A stretch of DNA of 39,718 nt from an uncultured Prochlorococcus sp. (GCA_902572825.1 CACGHD010000013.1:1-39718), one strand, 5' to 3'. Counted from the first letter of the stretch, positions 1 to 9,035 are shown. Numbers and translations: made by a program. Notes: generated by a model not told the origin, from the letters alone.

Positions 1-2
1 AC

Positions 3-44
3 TTAACAATTGGTGGTATTATTGATTTTTGGGAGAGTGACTAA
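3..44 (+). CDS. csoS4B: C-terminal end of probable carboxysome vertex protein CsoS4B (partial)
   Basis: The third frame reads LTIGGIIDFWESD and then a stop; the rest lies outside the window. The pattern LTI-GIID-W is the usual C-terminus of the CsoS4/CcmL/EutN pentamers that cap the vertices of carboxysome shells. The gene that follows is a pterin-dehydratase-like protein, the usual downstream neighbour in alpha-carboxysome operons. Only 13 residues are visible, so the assignment, and CsoS4B rather than CsoS4A, rests on that short match plus context. Confidence 0.55.
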   Translation, partial: LTIGGIIDFWESD

Positions 45-118
45 AAATTTTAACTTCAAAAATTTATTTAGAAACTTTGTTGAAGGTATAGTGTAATTAG
101 TCTTGAATAAAGAATGTA

Positions 119-358
119 ATGTGGAAAGAAAGAGAATCACCTTTGAGGATTGAAAAAAGATTTGAATTTAATCAATACTCAAAAATTAGTAAATTCATGG
201 GGGAAATTGAGAAATTATGTAAAGAAAGGGATATCTATCCAAATATCAGCTTCGGTAAGAATTTTGTAAGTATTTCGATATTTTTAGATAGTAAAGAAAT
301 ATCAGAAAAGGAAAGAGACTTTTCAAAGGATATTGATAAATATTATTTAGAAGATTAG
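119..358 (+). CDS. Pterin dehydratase-like alpha-carboxysome Rubisco assembly factor (acRAF type)
   Basis: A 79-residue protein with the layout of the pterin-4a-carbinolamine dehydratase (PCD) fold: an initial Trp-Lys, a strand around LRIEKRFEF, a helix, then YPNISFGKNFVSISIFL and a closing helix with SEKERDFSKDID. In real dehydratases the central helix ends in a His-His-Pro active-site motif; here the corresponding place is Ile-Tyr-Pro (residues 39-41), so the catalytic histidines are gone. Alpha-carboxysome operons carry such a catalytically dead PCD homologue, acRAF, known to help form IA Rubisco assembly. It starts 74 bp after the putative csoS4B stop, consistent with the same operon. The fold match is by eye; the role is inferred from family and position. 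Confidence 0.65.
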   Translation: MWKERESPLRIEKRFEFNQYSKISKFMGEIEKLCKERDIYPNISFGKNFVSISIFLDSKEISEKERDFSKDIDKYYLED

Positions 359-364
359 TCCTTT

Positions 365-592
365 TTAATAATTATTCGGCTTTGCAATATCTCTTTTGAT
401 TAAAGCCATTAAATATGTGGGAGCTTTATATCTACCAGGTAGACATCTATTTAAAGTTTCAAGATGACCCCAACACACCGTCTTTTCAATATCTTTAACT
501 GAGTTACCTTTTAAAATTAATAATCTAAGAGCTTTGCAAAATAAAGGATAACCTGCTTCTAGTTCATCTATATTAAGCTTTGCTGCTGACAT
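365..592 (-). CDS. Small conserved picocyanobacterial protein, unknown function
   Basis: A 75-residue protein with an ATG start, facing the carboxysome operon tail-to-tail with only 6 bp between stops. It has no signal peptide or membrane segment. It contains two Cys (residues 19 and 40) and a basic C-terminal half including RCLPGRYKAP. It may belong to one of the small DUF families restricted to marine cyanobacteria (DUF3136 is my guess from memory), but no function can be assigned. The tight convergent packing and coherent amino-acid composition support a real gene. Confidence 0.6.
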   Translation of the reverse strand: MSAAKLNIDELEAGYPLFCKALRLLILKGNSVKDIEKTVCWGHLETLNRCLPGRYKAPTYLMALIKRDIAKPNNY

Positions 593-677
593 AGATCAAA
601 GATGAATTATCAACTAATAATCTATACAACTATGGTGCACAATTGGTTCATATTTCAAATTTCTCAATAATTAGAAA

Positions 678-1070
678 TTAATCTAGAAATGCGATGCAAT
701 CTATTTCAACTAATACTCCTTTTGGTAGAGATGAAACTTCCACGCAAGCCCTTGCTGGAGGATTCTCAATATTAAAAAAATCACTATATATTTTATTTAC
801 AATTTGAAAATTGCTTAAGTCCGTTAAATAAATAGTTGTTTTTATTACATCCTCAATTTTGGCTCCACCAGCTTTAAGAACCTCTGCGAGATTTTTTAAA
901 ACTTGAATAGTTTCCTTTTCTATATCACCTAAACATGTTATTTCGTTTAAAGCTGGGTCTATTGCAATTTGACCAGAACAATAGATAAAATCCCCAGCTT
1001 TTATTGCTTGATTATAAGGTCCAACTGGATCTGGAGCATTTGATGTTTTAATTACTTGCTTGGGAGACAT
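678..1070 (-). CDS. ridA: RidA/YjgF family reactive imine deaminase
   Basis: A 130-residue protein of normal RidA length. RidA proteins hydrolyse the reactive enamines/imines released by PLP enzymes such as threonine dehydratase, and act as cytosolic trimers. The N-terminal part (SNAPDPVGPYNQAI, then FIYCSGQIAIDP) is diagnostic, as is the C-terminal block PPARACVEVSSLPKGVLVEID. The residues matching the substrate-binding Arg and Glu are R107 and E122, both present. It lies 29 bp downstream of the glyoxalase II gene on the same strand and is probably cotranscribed with it, pairing two metabolite-damage clean-up functions. Confidence 0.92.
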   Translation of the reverse strand: MSPKQVIKTSNAPDPVGPYNQAIKAGDFIYCSGQIAIDPALNEITCLGDIEKETIQVLKNLAEVLKAGGAKIEDVIKTTIYLTDLSNFQIVNKIYSDFFNIENPPARACVEVSSLPKGVLVEIDCIAFLD

Positions 1071-1099
1071 TTGTTTAAGAAGATACCTATCTATTTAAA

Positions 1100-1840
1100 T
1101 TAAACCCATAAATCTTTATTTGCTCTTAAAAAAGTAAATTCTTCTAAATTTTTTGCTCTTAAGAAAAGGTTTATTTTCATCTCATCATCCAGTAAAAATG
1201 GGATTGTCAATTCATTAAGAGAAAGTTTTTTTTCAACTTCGGAAAGTTTATTTTTTATATCTTTATCTTTTGGCTTGAGATTCAATGCCCACAATATATT
1301 TGCCTTTGTATATTCATGTGCACAATATATAAGAGTATTTTTTGGTAAAGATTTGATTCTTTCTAGTGAAGAATACATTTGTTGATAAGTCCCCTCAAAA
1401 ATTCTTCCACAGCCTCCAGAAAATAATGTGTCACCAATAAAAAGAACAGGATTTTCCCCATTCAAAAAGAAGGCAATATGTGAGCTTGTATGTCCTAATA
1501 CCTCAATTATTTTTACTTCTTCACCTAAAATATTTAAAATTTCTCCATCTCCTACAGATACATTTTGAAAAGGTATTCGCTTTTTTTCTTTGGAGGAAGC
1601 AATCACCTTTACATTTGGCCATCTTTTAATAAGAGACTTTGTCCCTCCTATATGGTCAGAGTGATGATGAGTTTGCAAAATAGCTTCTAAGTGAAAATTG
1701 TTTTCATTTATATATCTAATAACTGGTTCGTGAACAGATGGATCTACAACCACAACTGATTTATCTTTTACCAACAACCAAATGACGTTATCACTTAAAA
1801 CTCTAAGACCGATTATATTTCGAGCTTTATTAAATTCCAT
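1100..1840 (-). CDS. gloB: Hydroxyacylglutathione hydrolase (glyoxalase II)
   Basis: A 246-residue metallo-beta-lactamase-fold enzyme. It hydrolyses S-lactoylglutathione to lactate and glutathione, the second step of methylglyoxal detoxification. The metal-binding motif THHHSDH is at residues 57-63, followed by further ligands in the GHTSSH and [11 protein letters not shown] segments and the YCAHEYT block. The C-terminal part matches the glyoxalase II substrate domain. The open frame extends upstream to 2011, but that extension overlaps hisG on the other strand and looks unlike the family. The ATG at 1840, giving [13 protein letters not shown], restores the usual N-terminus and leaves a 40-bp divergent gap to hisG. 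A glutathione reductase gene lies further along the window. Confidence 0.93.
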   Translation of the reverse strand: MEFNKARNIIGLRVLSDNVIWLLVKDKSVVVVDPSVHEPVIRYINENNFHLEAILQTHHHSDHIGGTKSLIKRWPNVKVIASSKEKKRIPFQNVSVGDGEILNILGEEVKIIEVLGHTSSHIAFFLNGENPVLFIGDTLFSGGCGRIFEGTYQQMYSSLERIKSLPKNTLIYCAHEYTKANILWALNLKPKDKDIKNKLSEVEKKLSLNELTIPFLLDDEMKINLFLRAKNLEEFTFLRANKDLWV

Positions 1841-1880
1841 TGTTAACTTAGAATAAAGAATCTTTGGAAGAAATTGATCT

Positions 1881-2519
1881 ATGTTTACTATAGCTTTACC
1901 AAAAGGAGCTCTGTTAAAAGATTCAATTTCAACTTTTAAAAGAGCTGGGTTAGATTTCTCTGGTGCTTTGGACGTAAATAATAGATCATTAACCTTTGAA
2001 TCAAATTGCAAACGGGCAAAAGCTTTATTAGTAAGAAATGGAGATGTGCCTGTTTATGTCAGTTATGGGCAGGCTGATTTGGGTATCGTTGGGTATGACG
2101 TTTTACGAGAATCTGAATTAAAAGTCGCAAAGTTATTAGATTTAGGATTTGGTGGTTGTCATATGTCGTTGGCGGTTAAGAAAAATAGCAATTATTCAAA
2201 ACCAACTGATCTCCCAGCGAATTGTAAAGTGGCAAGTAAATTTATAAAAACAGCAAGATCTTATTTTGAAGAATTAAATATTCCTGTAGAAATAGTTCAT
2301 TTGACAGGATCAGTCGAGCTTGGTCCTATTACAGGTATGGCAGAGGCAATAGTTGATTTGGTAGCAACAGGAAAGACTCTTAAAGAGAATGGTTTAATTA
2401 AAATAGATAATCTTTATTACTCGACTGCAAGACTAATTGGAAATCCTTTATCTATGAGGTTAGATGATAATCATCTCAGAGATACGATTTTATCAATAGA
2501 ATCTACTAACGTTACATAA
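1881..2519 (+). CDS. hisG: ATP phosphoribosyltransferase, short form
   Basis: A 212-residue catalytic subunit that condenses ATP with PRPP in the first committed step of histidine synthesis. The segment [20 protein letters not shown] at residues 144-163 is the PRPP-binding signature (family form: LAP-x-GLADAIVDLV-TG). It lacks the C-terminal regulatory ACT-like domain of long HisG. Short-form enzymes work with the HisZ regulatory subunit, which is not in this window. It heads a plus-strand run with the ABC exporter gene 12 bp downstream. hisIE lies about 16 kb away, so histidine genes are dispersed here. Confidence 0.95.
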   Translation: MFTIALPKGALLKDSISTFKRAGLDFSGALDVNNRSLTFESNCKRAKALLVRNGDVPVYVSYGQADLGIVGYDVLRESELKVAKLLDLGFGGCHMSLAVKKNSNYSKPTDLPANCKVASKFIKTARSYFEELNIPVEIVHLTGSVELGPITGMAEAIVDLVATGKTLKENGLIKIDNLYYSTARLIGNPLSMRLDDNHLRDTILSIESTNVT

Positions 2520-2531
2520 AAATCAAGCTAA

Positions 2532-4325
2532 ATGTTTAGTGATTTAAGAAGGATTAAAAAGTTAGGTAAATATTTAACTAAAGATAAAAAAACAATCTAT
2601 CTAATCTTGATAGTTTTGTTACCTGTTTCTTTCTCTGGAGCTATCCAACCGTTATTAGTTGGTCAAGCAATTACCATTCTCAAAAACGAAACTACAGATG
2701 TATGGCTAAGTAAAACTTTCTTTGGGCAGTCAATTAATGCCATAATCCTAACTTTATTTATAACTGTTATTTTTAGGTTGTTTTTGCAAGGATACCAAAC
2801 CTACAATATCCAAGCGGTGGGTCAACGTTTGACAGCAAGGATAAGAAGAGAACTTTTTGATCATTCAATATCTTTATCCCTTAAATATCACGATAAAATG
2901 CCTGTAGGGAAATTATTAACGAGATTAACAAATGATGTTGATGCTTTAGCTGAGGTTTTTGGTAGTGGGGCAGTTGGAGTTATTGCTGATTTTGTAAGTC
3001 TCATAGTAATTTCTTTGACAATGCTTTCAATTGATAGAGGGCTTGCCATTTTACTATTATTAACTCAGATTCCTGTTTCATATTTTATTATTTGGCTTCA
3101 AAAACGCTATAGAAAGGCCAATTATCAAGTGAGAGAGGAGTTATCTCAACTCAACTCTGATTTTCAAGAGAATCTTCAGGGTTTAGAAGTCGTTCAGATG
3201 TTCAGAAGAGAGGCTTTTAATAGCAAGAAATTTTCCAAAACTGGAGTTGCTTATAAGAAAGCAGTTAATGGAACAATATTCTATGACAGTAGTATTTCGG
3301 CATTTATAGAATGGATTTCTCTTGCCGCAGTTTCCTTGGTTTTGGCAGTTGGAGGATATCTTGTTACTTCTGGAAATATCGGTTTAGGAACATTAACAAC
3401 CTTTATTTTATATTCCCAAAGACTTTTTGAACCTTTAAGGCAGCTTGCAGAAAGATTTACTCAAATACAAGGAGGTTTAACAGCTGTAGAGAGAATAAAC
3501 GAATTATTGGATGAAGAAATACAGATTAAGGACTCAACTTCTGCAAAACATTTTTTTGAAAATGCTAAAAATGTAAATAAACAATTTAAGGGCAAAATTG
3601 AGTTCAAGAATGTTAATTTTTTCTACAACGAAGGAGAACATATCATAAAGAATTTATCTTTCAAGATCAATTCAGGCGAGCATGTGGCCTTTGTGGGCCC
3701 AACTGGTTCAGGTAAGACGACCATAATAAGATTATTATGTAGATTGTATGAACCTCAATCAGGCCAAATTTTAATCGACGATATAGATATCAAAGATATT
3801 CCTATTGCAACTCTTAGAAATATGTTGGGAGTAGTTTTGCAAGATACCTTTATCTTTAGTGGAAATGTCGCAGATAATTTAAAACTAAATTCGAATGTAG
3901 ACAATCTTGATTTAGAAAATCTTTGTAACGAATTAGGGTTAGATAATTTATTAAAAAAATTACCAGAAGGTTTGAACACCTTACTAAGAGAAAGAGGGGG
4001 AAATCTCTCTTCTGGAGAGAGACAACTTCTTTCAGTAGCTCGAGTAGCTATTAGAAATCCTGTTGTTTTAATAATGGACGAAGCAACAGCTTTTATGGAT
4101 CCCTCTACAGAGGCTACTTTGCAGAGAGATCTAGAGAGAATTCTGTCAAAAAGAACAGCCTTAGTAATAGCTCACAGATTAGCAACTATTGAAAGTTCTG
4201 ATAGGATTTTAGTATTAAAAGGGGGATTATTAGTTGAAGAGGGAACACATACTGAATTGAGACTGAAAAAGGGTTTATATTTTCAGCTCTCTGAGCTTCA
4301 ACAAAAAGGATTCGTTAATTTTTAA
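2532..4325 (+). CDS. ABC exporter, MsbA/MDR half-transporter
   Basis: A 597-residue fusion of an N-terminal membrane domain (about residues 20-320, with hydrophobic helices near 22-42, 70-85, 145-185 and 255-290) and a C-terminal ATPase domain. Walker A is GPTGSGKTT at 389-397. The signature is LSSGERQLL near 490, Walker B VVLIMDEAT near 511, and the switch histidine lies in AHRLAT near 547. The signature has SSGE rather than the commoner SGGQ, a tolerated variation. Half-transporters of this type dimerise and export lipids, peptides or drugs across the inner membrane; the substrate here cannot be read from sequence. It is followed without a gap by the acetyltransferase gene. Confidence 0.92.
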   Translation: MFSDLRRIKKLGKYLTKDKKTIYLILIVLLPVSFSGAIQPLLVGQAITILKNETTDVWLSKTFFGQSINAIILTLFITVIFRLFLQGYQTYNIQAVGQRLTARIRRELFDHSISLSLKYHDKMPVGKLLTRLTNDVDALAEVFGSGAVGVIADFVSLIVISLTMLSIDRGLAILLLLTQIPVSYFIIWLQKRYRKANYQVREELSQLNSDFQENLQGLEVVQMFRREAFNSKKFSKTGVAYKKAVNGTIFYDSSISAFIEWISLAAVSLVLAVGGYLVTSGNIGLGTLTTFILYSQRLFEPLRQLAERFTQIQGGLTAVERINELLDEEIQIKDSTSAKHFFENAKNVNKQFKGKIEFKNVNFFYNEGEHIIKNLSFKINSGEHVAFVGPTGSGKTTIIRLLCRLYEPQSGQILIDDIDIKDIPIATLRNMLGVVLQDTFIFSGNVADNLKLNSNVDNLDLENLCNELGLDNLLKKLPEGLNTLLRERGGNLSSGERQLLSVARVAIRNPVVLIMDEATAFMDPSTEATLQRDLERILSKRTALVIAHRLATIESSDRILVLKGGLLVEEGTHTELRLKKGLYFQLSELQQKGFVNF

Positions 4326-4855
4326 TGATTTTTAGAAACCAAGGATCGTTAATAAGAAAATCAAACACTTTATCAAGGGATGAGCTGATAGATCTCTATG
4401 GTTTAAATTCTTATGAATTCACTCAAACAAATAAAGAAGAAATATTTGTATGTAGTAAAAATAAAGATTTAGATCTTATAGAACTAGATCAACTTTTGCA
4501 AACTGTTGGTTGGAGTAGAAGACCTATAAGGAGGGTAAAAAGAGCTTTAGATTTCAGTATTTTGGTGGTTGGGTTATGGCGTCATGATGATAAATTCCCA
4601 AGACTAGTAGGATTTGCAAGATGCACTGGCGATGGAATTCTAGAAGCAACAGTTTGGGATGTGGCTATAAACCCTGTCTATCAAGGACTTGGATTGGGGA
4701 AAGAGTTAATGAAATATGTCCTAAAAGAATTAAAAAATATTGGAATTTCTAAGGTAACCCTTTTTGCTGATGCTGAAGTGGTTTCATTTTACAAAAGACA
4801 AGGTTGGACTTTAGAGCCTAGAGGTTCTAAATGTGCTTTTTGGTATGCAAATTAA
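4325..4855 (+). CDS. GNAT acetyltransferase, plastid/cyanobacterial type
   Basis: A 176-residue protein whose ATG overlaps the preceding stop by one base (TAATG), indicating translational coupling with the ABC exporter. The acetyl-CoA-binding motif A is clear: VWDVAINPVYQGLGLGKELM, with QGLGLG at 120-125. The segments GWSRRP, LVGFARCTGD and VTLFADAEVVSFYKRQGW resemble the chloroplast GNAT/NSI family and red-algal Ycf52, which acetylate protein lysines or N-termini or small amines. The actual substrate is unknown. It ends directly against the opposing glycosyltransferase gene with no bases between stops. Confidence 0.85.
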   Translation: MIFRNQGSLIRKSNTLSRDELIDLYGLNSYEFTQTNKEEIFVCSKNKDLDLIELDQLLQTVGWSRRPIRRVKRALDFSILVVGLWRHDDKFPRLVGFARCTGDGILEATVWDVAINPVYQGLGLGKELMKYVLKELKNIGISKVTLFADAEVVSFYKRQGWTLEPRGSKCAFWYAN

Positions 4856-5539
4856 TCATTTTTTGTAGTATTCAGAATATATAGATTTTAAAGATTCACC
4901 TTTTAACCATCTTCTTCTAAAGTGCCAGTTCTTAATTGCTTGGAGAAAAATATTAGTTCTTTCCCATTTCCTTGGACTTATAAAAATGGGTAAATCTAAT
5001 TGTTTTAAATCTTTTTTTTTGTTTAATCTCCTTAAAAAATCTACATCTTCCATCAAAGGTATCTTTCTAAAACCATTATTCTTAAAGTAGGTAGTCCTAT
5101 GAATTATTAAACCTTGATCACCATAGGGCTGTTTAAAAAATTTACTTCTAAAATTCACGAGAATTTCGAGGACTCTATAAACTATCTTTTTGTGATTAAT
5201 TCTGAATTCAAAATAGTAAATACTATTCTTGTTTCCCTCTACATATAAATTAATTTTTCTAAACCAATCATGATTTAATCTTGTATCCGCATGCAAAAAT
5301 ATGAGCCAATCTCCTTTTGAATTCTTAGCACCAATATTTAATTGTAAACCTCTATTCCTTTCTTTGGATATAAATACTTTCGCCCCATAAATATTTGCTA
5401 TGTCAATAGTTTTATCTTGACTTCCACAATCAACAATTATGATTTCGCTCTCTTTCTGAATACTTGACAAGTCTGAAAGCAATAATGGCAAATTATTAGC
5501 TTCATTTATAGTTGGAATGATAATTGAGAATTGAGACAA
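4856..5539 (-). CDS. Family 2 GT-A glycosyltransferase, TIGR04283-like
   Basis: A 227-residue soluble GT-A transferase. The N-terminus SIIIPTINEANNLPLLL, the nucleotide-binding VDCGSQDKTIDIA and the metal-binding HADTR (residues 83-87) are standard GT2 features. The overall form matches the 'transferase 2, rSAM/selenodomain-associated' family, which normally sits beside a DUF2064 partner, as here 5 bp upstream. That pair is often linked to arsenosugar-type or other modified-metabolite clusters, but no radical SAM gene is in view. The start is TTG, the only in-frame start before the first beta strand. Acceptor and donor sugar are unknown. Confidence 0.85.
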   Translation of the reverse strand: MSQFSIIIPTINEANNLPLLLSDLSSIQKESEIIIVDCGSQDKTIDIANIYGAKVFISKERNRGLQLNIGAKNSKGDWLIFLHADTRLNHDWFRKINLYVEGNKNSIYYFEFRINHKKIVYRVLEILVNFRSKFFKQPYGDQGLIIHRTTYFKNNGFRKIPLMEDVDFLRRLNKKKDLKQLDLPIFISPRKWERTNIFLQAIKNWHFRRRWLKGESLKSIYSEYYKK

Positions 5540-5544
5540 TTTGA

Positions 5545-6180
5545 TTACTTTCTGTTTTCGATATCAAATATTGTATCTATATCTATTTTATTGTCTAAAA
5601 TCTTATATTTCAATTTTGTAGACGCTAAATTATCAATTGTATTTTGAAGAACATTTTCTGTACCCCACCTAATGTTAATAAAAGGTAAATATAGATGCGT
5701 TGAAATTATTTTTTCTGATAAACCAATAAGCCAATATCCTCCATCATTAGATGGCCCTAAAATGAGATCATTTTGTTGAAGCTCTTTTAGGGTATTCAAT
5801 AAATCTTGATGGCATAAATCTGGCAGGTCAGTACCAATAAAAATAATATTTTTGATCTTATGTCTAGCACAAAATTTTTTATTGATAATTATTTGCCTTT
5901 TCATTTTTTCTCCCAAGCAGCCTTTTCCCTGCAAATTAAATTTTTTGATGCCTAATTCTCTAGACCATTTTCTACAATTTCCTACTCCCAAACCAGTTAT
6001 GGCAATAGAAATATCAATTAGTTTATTTTTTTGAAGAAAATTTGCGACTGAAATTGTATGTCTGGTCATCACACATTGTACTTTCGCCGAATTACTTTTA
6101 CCTATATCTTTTGATAATCTTGTTTTGCATCTCCCAAAACCATGCCATTTCGCCATGATAATGAGTAATGCTTTATCCAA
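5545..6180 (-). CDS. DUF2064 GT-A-like transferase, TIGR04282-like
   Basis: A 211-residue nucleotidyl/glycosyl-transferase-like protein. Family landmarks are the N-terminal AK-x-GRCKTRL segment (residues 10-22), FIGTDLPDL with GTDLP at 116-120, and GPSNDGGYWLIGL with DGGYW at 146-150. I place the start at the TTG at 6180 because it keeps the first beta strand (ALLIIMAKW); the next ATG would cut it off. The gene heads a two-gene minus-strand operon with the TIGR04283-like transferase and is divergent from dnaA. The family is typically paired this way; its reaction is not established from sequence alone. Confidence 0.85.
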   Translation of the reverse strand: MDKALLIIMAKWHGFGRCKTRLSKDIGKSNSAKVQCVMTRHTISVANFLQKNKLIDISIAITGLGVGNCRKWSRELGIKKFNLQGKGCLGEKMKRQIIINKKFCARHKIKNIIFIGTDLPDLCHQDLLNTLKELQQNDLILGPSNDGGYWLIGLSEKIISTHLYLPFINIRWGTENVLQNTIDNLASTKLKYKILDNKIDIDTIFDIENRK

Positions 6181-6338
6181 TACTTTAGTGAGTTTTAAAA
6201 TAATTATATGCCAATAAAAAAAATATAAAATTTATTTTTATAAATTTAGTCGATGCTTTGTTAAGTAATTTTAAATTTATCGTGATCTTATGATTTGATA
6301 ATGGCCAATTAAAAAATTCCAACTAGATTAATAATCTA
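6181..6338. other. Divergent intergenic region upstream of dnaA
   Basis: 158 bp of AT-rich DNA between the DUF2064 gene and dnaA, both reading outward. A sigma-70-like -10 candidate GATAAT is at 6297-6302, but no convincing -35 element precedes it. I see no DnaA-box nonamers (TTATCCACA-like) or tight repeats, so neither an origin nor DnaA autoregulation is supported from the sequence. Confidence 0.5.
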
Positions 6339-7745
6339 TTGAATAAAATTTTGCAAGCAATTAATCCTATTTGGGCGGAAGTTCAACAATTACTCCAAAA
6401 AACTTTAAGTAAGCCTTCATTTGAGACATGGATAAGGCCAGCTAAATTTAACTGTTTTGAGGATGGCCTATTGACTTTAATCGCTCCGAATACATTTTCC
6501 AGTGATTGGTTAAGAAAGAATTATTGTGAAACTATTGAAAAAGCTGCAAAAGAAATCTGCGGCCATGATGTAAAAGTTGTTTTTAAATCTGAAACGAATC
6601 CCTGCAACGATTTAACAAATGAAGAGAAAACTAAAGAACAAAACTTTATTCATAAAAAAAGGCCTTTTTCTAGTAATAACCAAAATAATTCTTCAAAAAT
6701 TCAATTCAAAAATCCTAATGGCTTAAATTTACGCTACGTATTTAAAAGATTTGTTGTAGGTCCAAATAGTAGGTTGGCTCATGCTGCAGCTTTAGCCGTT
6801 GCCGAATCTCCTGGTAGAGAATTTAATCCATTATTTATTTGTGGTGGAGTAGGTCTTGGTAAGACTCATTTAATGCAAGCAATAGGTCATTATCGAGTAG
6901 AAATAGATCCAGAAGCAAAAGTAAAATATGTATCTACAGAGACTTTTACTAACGACGTTATTAGTGGTATTAGGCGAGATGGAATGACAGCTATTCGAGA
7001 TAAATATAGAAATGTAGATTTGATTTTAATAGACGATATACAGTTCTTAGAAGGCAAAGAGTATACACAGGAAGAATTCTTTCATACTTTTAACGCTCTT
7101 CACGAATCAGGAAGTCAAATAGTTATCGCAAGTGATAGGCCCCCGAATCAATTGTCCGGAATTCAGGAGAGATTAATTTCTAGGTTCTCGATGGGTATGA
7201 CTGCAGATATTCAACCACCTGACCTTGAAACGAGGACAGCCATCCTTCAAAAAAAGGCAGAACAAGAGAGTATGAATCTGCCAAGAGATTTAATTCAATT
7301 TATAGCAGGAAGATTCACTTCGAATATTCGAGAATTGGAAGGAGCATTTACTAGAGCAGTTGCATTTGCATCAATAACAGGCTTGCCAATGACAGTCCAA
7401 TCAATTGCTCCAATGCTTGATCCGAATAGTGTTGGAGTAGTTGTTAGTCCAAAACAAGTTATTAATAAAGTGTCAGATTTCTTTAAAGTTTCTACTGATG
7501 AATTGATTAGTTCAAGTAGGAGAAAACCTGTAAGTCAAGCTAGGCAAATAGGTATGTATCTTATGCGACATGGAACGGATCTAAGCTTACCAAGAATTGG
7601 AGATGAATTTGGGGGCAAAGACCATACAACAGTTATGTATGCTATTGAACAAGTTGAAAAAAAATTATCTATTGATCCTAATATTGCAAGTCAAGTTCAA
7701 AAAATAAGGGATTTACTTCAAATAGATTCAAGAAAAAATTTATAG
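6339..7745 (+). CDS. dnaA: Chromosomal replication initiator DnaA
   Basis: A 468-residue initiator ATPase that unwinds the replication origin. Domain I is at roughly 1-80 ([20 protein letters not shown]) and a short polar linker follows. The AAA+ domain has Walker [10 protein letters not shown] at 169-177, Walker [14 protein letters not shown] near 227-239 and sensor ASDRPPNQL near 263. Domain IV carries the DnaA-box recognition signature [16 protein letters not shown] near 427. The start codon is TTG at 6339. The upstream 158 bp show no DnaA-box-like nonamers, and dnaN is not adjacent, so this locus is not an obvious origin. The gene ends 8 bp from the opposing GST gene. Confidence 0.97.
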   Translation: MNKILQAINPIWAEVQQLLQKTLSKPSFETWIRPAKFNCFEDGLLTLIAPNTFSSDWLRKNYCETIEKAAKEICGHDVKVVFKSETNPCNDLTNEEKTKEQNFIHKKRPFSSNNQNNSSKIQFKNPNGLNLRYVFKRFVVGPNSRLAHAAALAVAESPGREFNPLFICGGVGLGKTHLMQAIGHYRVEIDPEAKVKYVSTETFTNDVISGIRRDGMTAIRDKYRNVDLILIDDIQFLEGKEYTQEEFFHTFNALHESGSQIVIASDRPPNQLSGIQERLISRFSMGMTADIQPPDLETRTAILQKKAEQESMNLPRDLIQFIAGRFTSNIRELEGAFTRAVAFASITGLPMTVQSIAPMLDPNSVGVVVSPKQVINKVSDFFKVSTDELISSSRRKPVSQARQIGMYLMRHGTDLSLPRIGDEFGGKDHTTVMYAIEQVEKKLSIDPNIASQVQKIRDLLQIDSRKNL

Positions 7746-7753
7746 TTTTATTA

Positions 7754-8983
7754 TTAACTAGAAATGAAATTTATAGGATCTTGATCATATCTATCCCTGA
7801 AAGGTATCTTATCTATTTCATTGATATCGCTTAGTGATTCAATTTTATTTAGTGATTGTCTTAATAACCTTGCCGAAATAATTGGCATATCTCTTGGAAC
7901 CGAAATTCTATTTTTTAAGTATTTTAAGGAGATTCCTGAAAGTTTTTTAGGGATTGATACTTCGCCTGTGATCATATGGGTCAAAGCTGATCTCAATGAT
8001 TCCTCAAAGTATTCTTTATTATATGGGTTCACTTTTAGTAAATTGTCTTTATGCTTTATTACTCTTTTAAGAGCAATTTTTGCGAAATATTTTGAATCAT
8101 AATTTTTATTAAATTCATAATTACCAAGACCCTCCCCAATATCTATTAGCTTAGAGAAAGTAATCTGTTTTTCATTACTTTCTTTATAACATCCTCCCAT
8201 TTGTGGGGGTAAATCATGAGAGTGAGTATGAAAATCTCCTTGAGTGCCTCTATAAGCACTTGTACCTTCAAAAAGGGTAAGCCAGTTATTTACATGACGG
8301 TAATTAAACCTTAAATTAAACCCTTTATAATAAATTAATGATGCATTCATTCTCTCCATGTAAGGTATAAAAATTATATCTCCAACACCAGGCCCTATAT
8401 CACCCGTATTAGATACTGATGGATCAACAAACCCTGATTTTGATCTACTTAAGATTTCATCGAGTTTAGAAATGGATTCTTTAAATCTTTTTTTTCTAAA
8501 AGAGTTATCTACAAAGTTAAAGCTTTCTCGGCAGAGCCAATTACACCATGATTTGAAAATTTCTCTTTCTAATTCTCGAATTTTGATAAGGTGATTAGAT
8601 ATTATAAAAGATCCAAGTGCTCCAAATTCATTTTCTAAAAAAGCTATAATGTTGTCGCTTTCAGTTATAACTTGCCCGTTAAATTCAATTGCAGGTAATT
8701 TACCCGATCTGACTTTTTCAAGGAACCAACTCTCTTTTTGACCATAGCAAAACATATTTATTTTTTTAACTCTGTATGGAATTCTCTTGAATTCAAGCCA
8801 TAACCATATTTTCTGACAGTAAGGACACCAAGAATGCCGATCTCTGTAAAGGGTGACTAATACATCATTTTCATCATGTCCAAATAATCTTAAATTTGTG
8901 TAGGAATTATTTATACCATGGACTCTATCAAGATCTTCAACTTCAAATTTATTCAAATCATCCCATGTCAAAATCTCATTCAT
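7754..8983 (-). CDS. Glutathione S-transferase-like protein with CPYC thioredoxin-fold domain
   Basis: A 409-residue protein. The N-terminal half contains a GST/glutaredoxin-like fold: VTLYRDRHSWCPYCQKIWLW with CPYC at 53-56, then a loop to KLPAIEFNGQVITESDNIIAFLE, the cis-proline and gamma-glutamyl-binding region. An all-helical GST C-domain follows, and a further C-terminal region of about 100 residues makes it much longer than a classic GST (about 200-220). A glutaredoxin-like CPYC in this place suggests thiol-disulphide or deglutathionylation activity. It is divergent from glutathione reductase across a 52-bp gap, which supports a glutathione-linked role. Confidence 0.85.
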   Translation of the reverse strand: MNEILTWDDLNKFEVEDLDRVHGINNSYTNLRLFGHDENDVLVTLYRDRHSWCPYCQKIWLWLEFKRIPYRVKKINMFCYGQKESWFLEKVRSGKLPAIEFNGQVITESDNIIAFLENEFGALGSFIISNHLIKIRELEREIFKSWCNWLCRESFNFVDNSFRKKRFKESISKLDEILSRSKSGFVDPSVSNTGDIGPGVGDIIFIPYMERMNASLIYYKGFNLRFNYRHVNNWLTLFEGTSAYRGTQGDFHTHSHDLPPQMGGCYKESNEKQITFSKLIDIGEGLGNYEFNKNYDSKYFAKIALKRVIKHKDNLLKVNPYNKEYFEESLRSALTHMITGEVSIPKKLSGISLKYLKNRISVPRDMPIISARLLRQSLNKIESLSDINEIDKIPFRDRYDQDPINFISS

Positions 8984-9035
8984 TATTTGAATTAAAGCTA
9001 TAAACTAACGTTATAATAATTCATTAAAAAAAGTC

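Noticed and set aside
119..358. Active pterin-4a-carbinolamine dehydratase
   Set aside because: The catalytic His-His pair is replaced by Ile-Tyr, and the position next to carboxysome genes argues for an assembly role.
1841..2011. N-terminal extension of the glyoxalase II frame to 2011
   Set aside because: It overlaps the start of hisG by 131 bases on the other strand and has no resemblance to the glyoxalase family; the ATG at 1840 gives the normal N-terminus.
6181..6338. Replication origin next to dnaA
   Set aside because: No DnaA boxes or repeated AT-rich 13-mers were found in the 158-bp gap.
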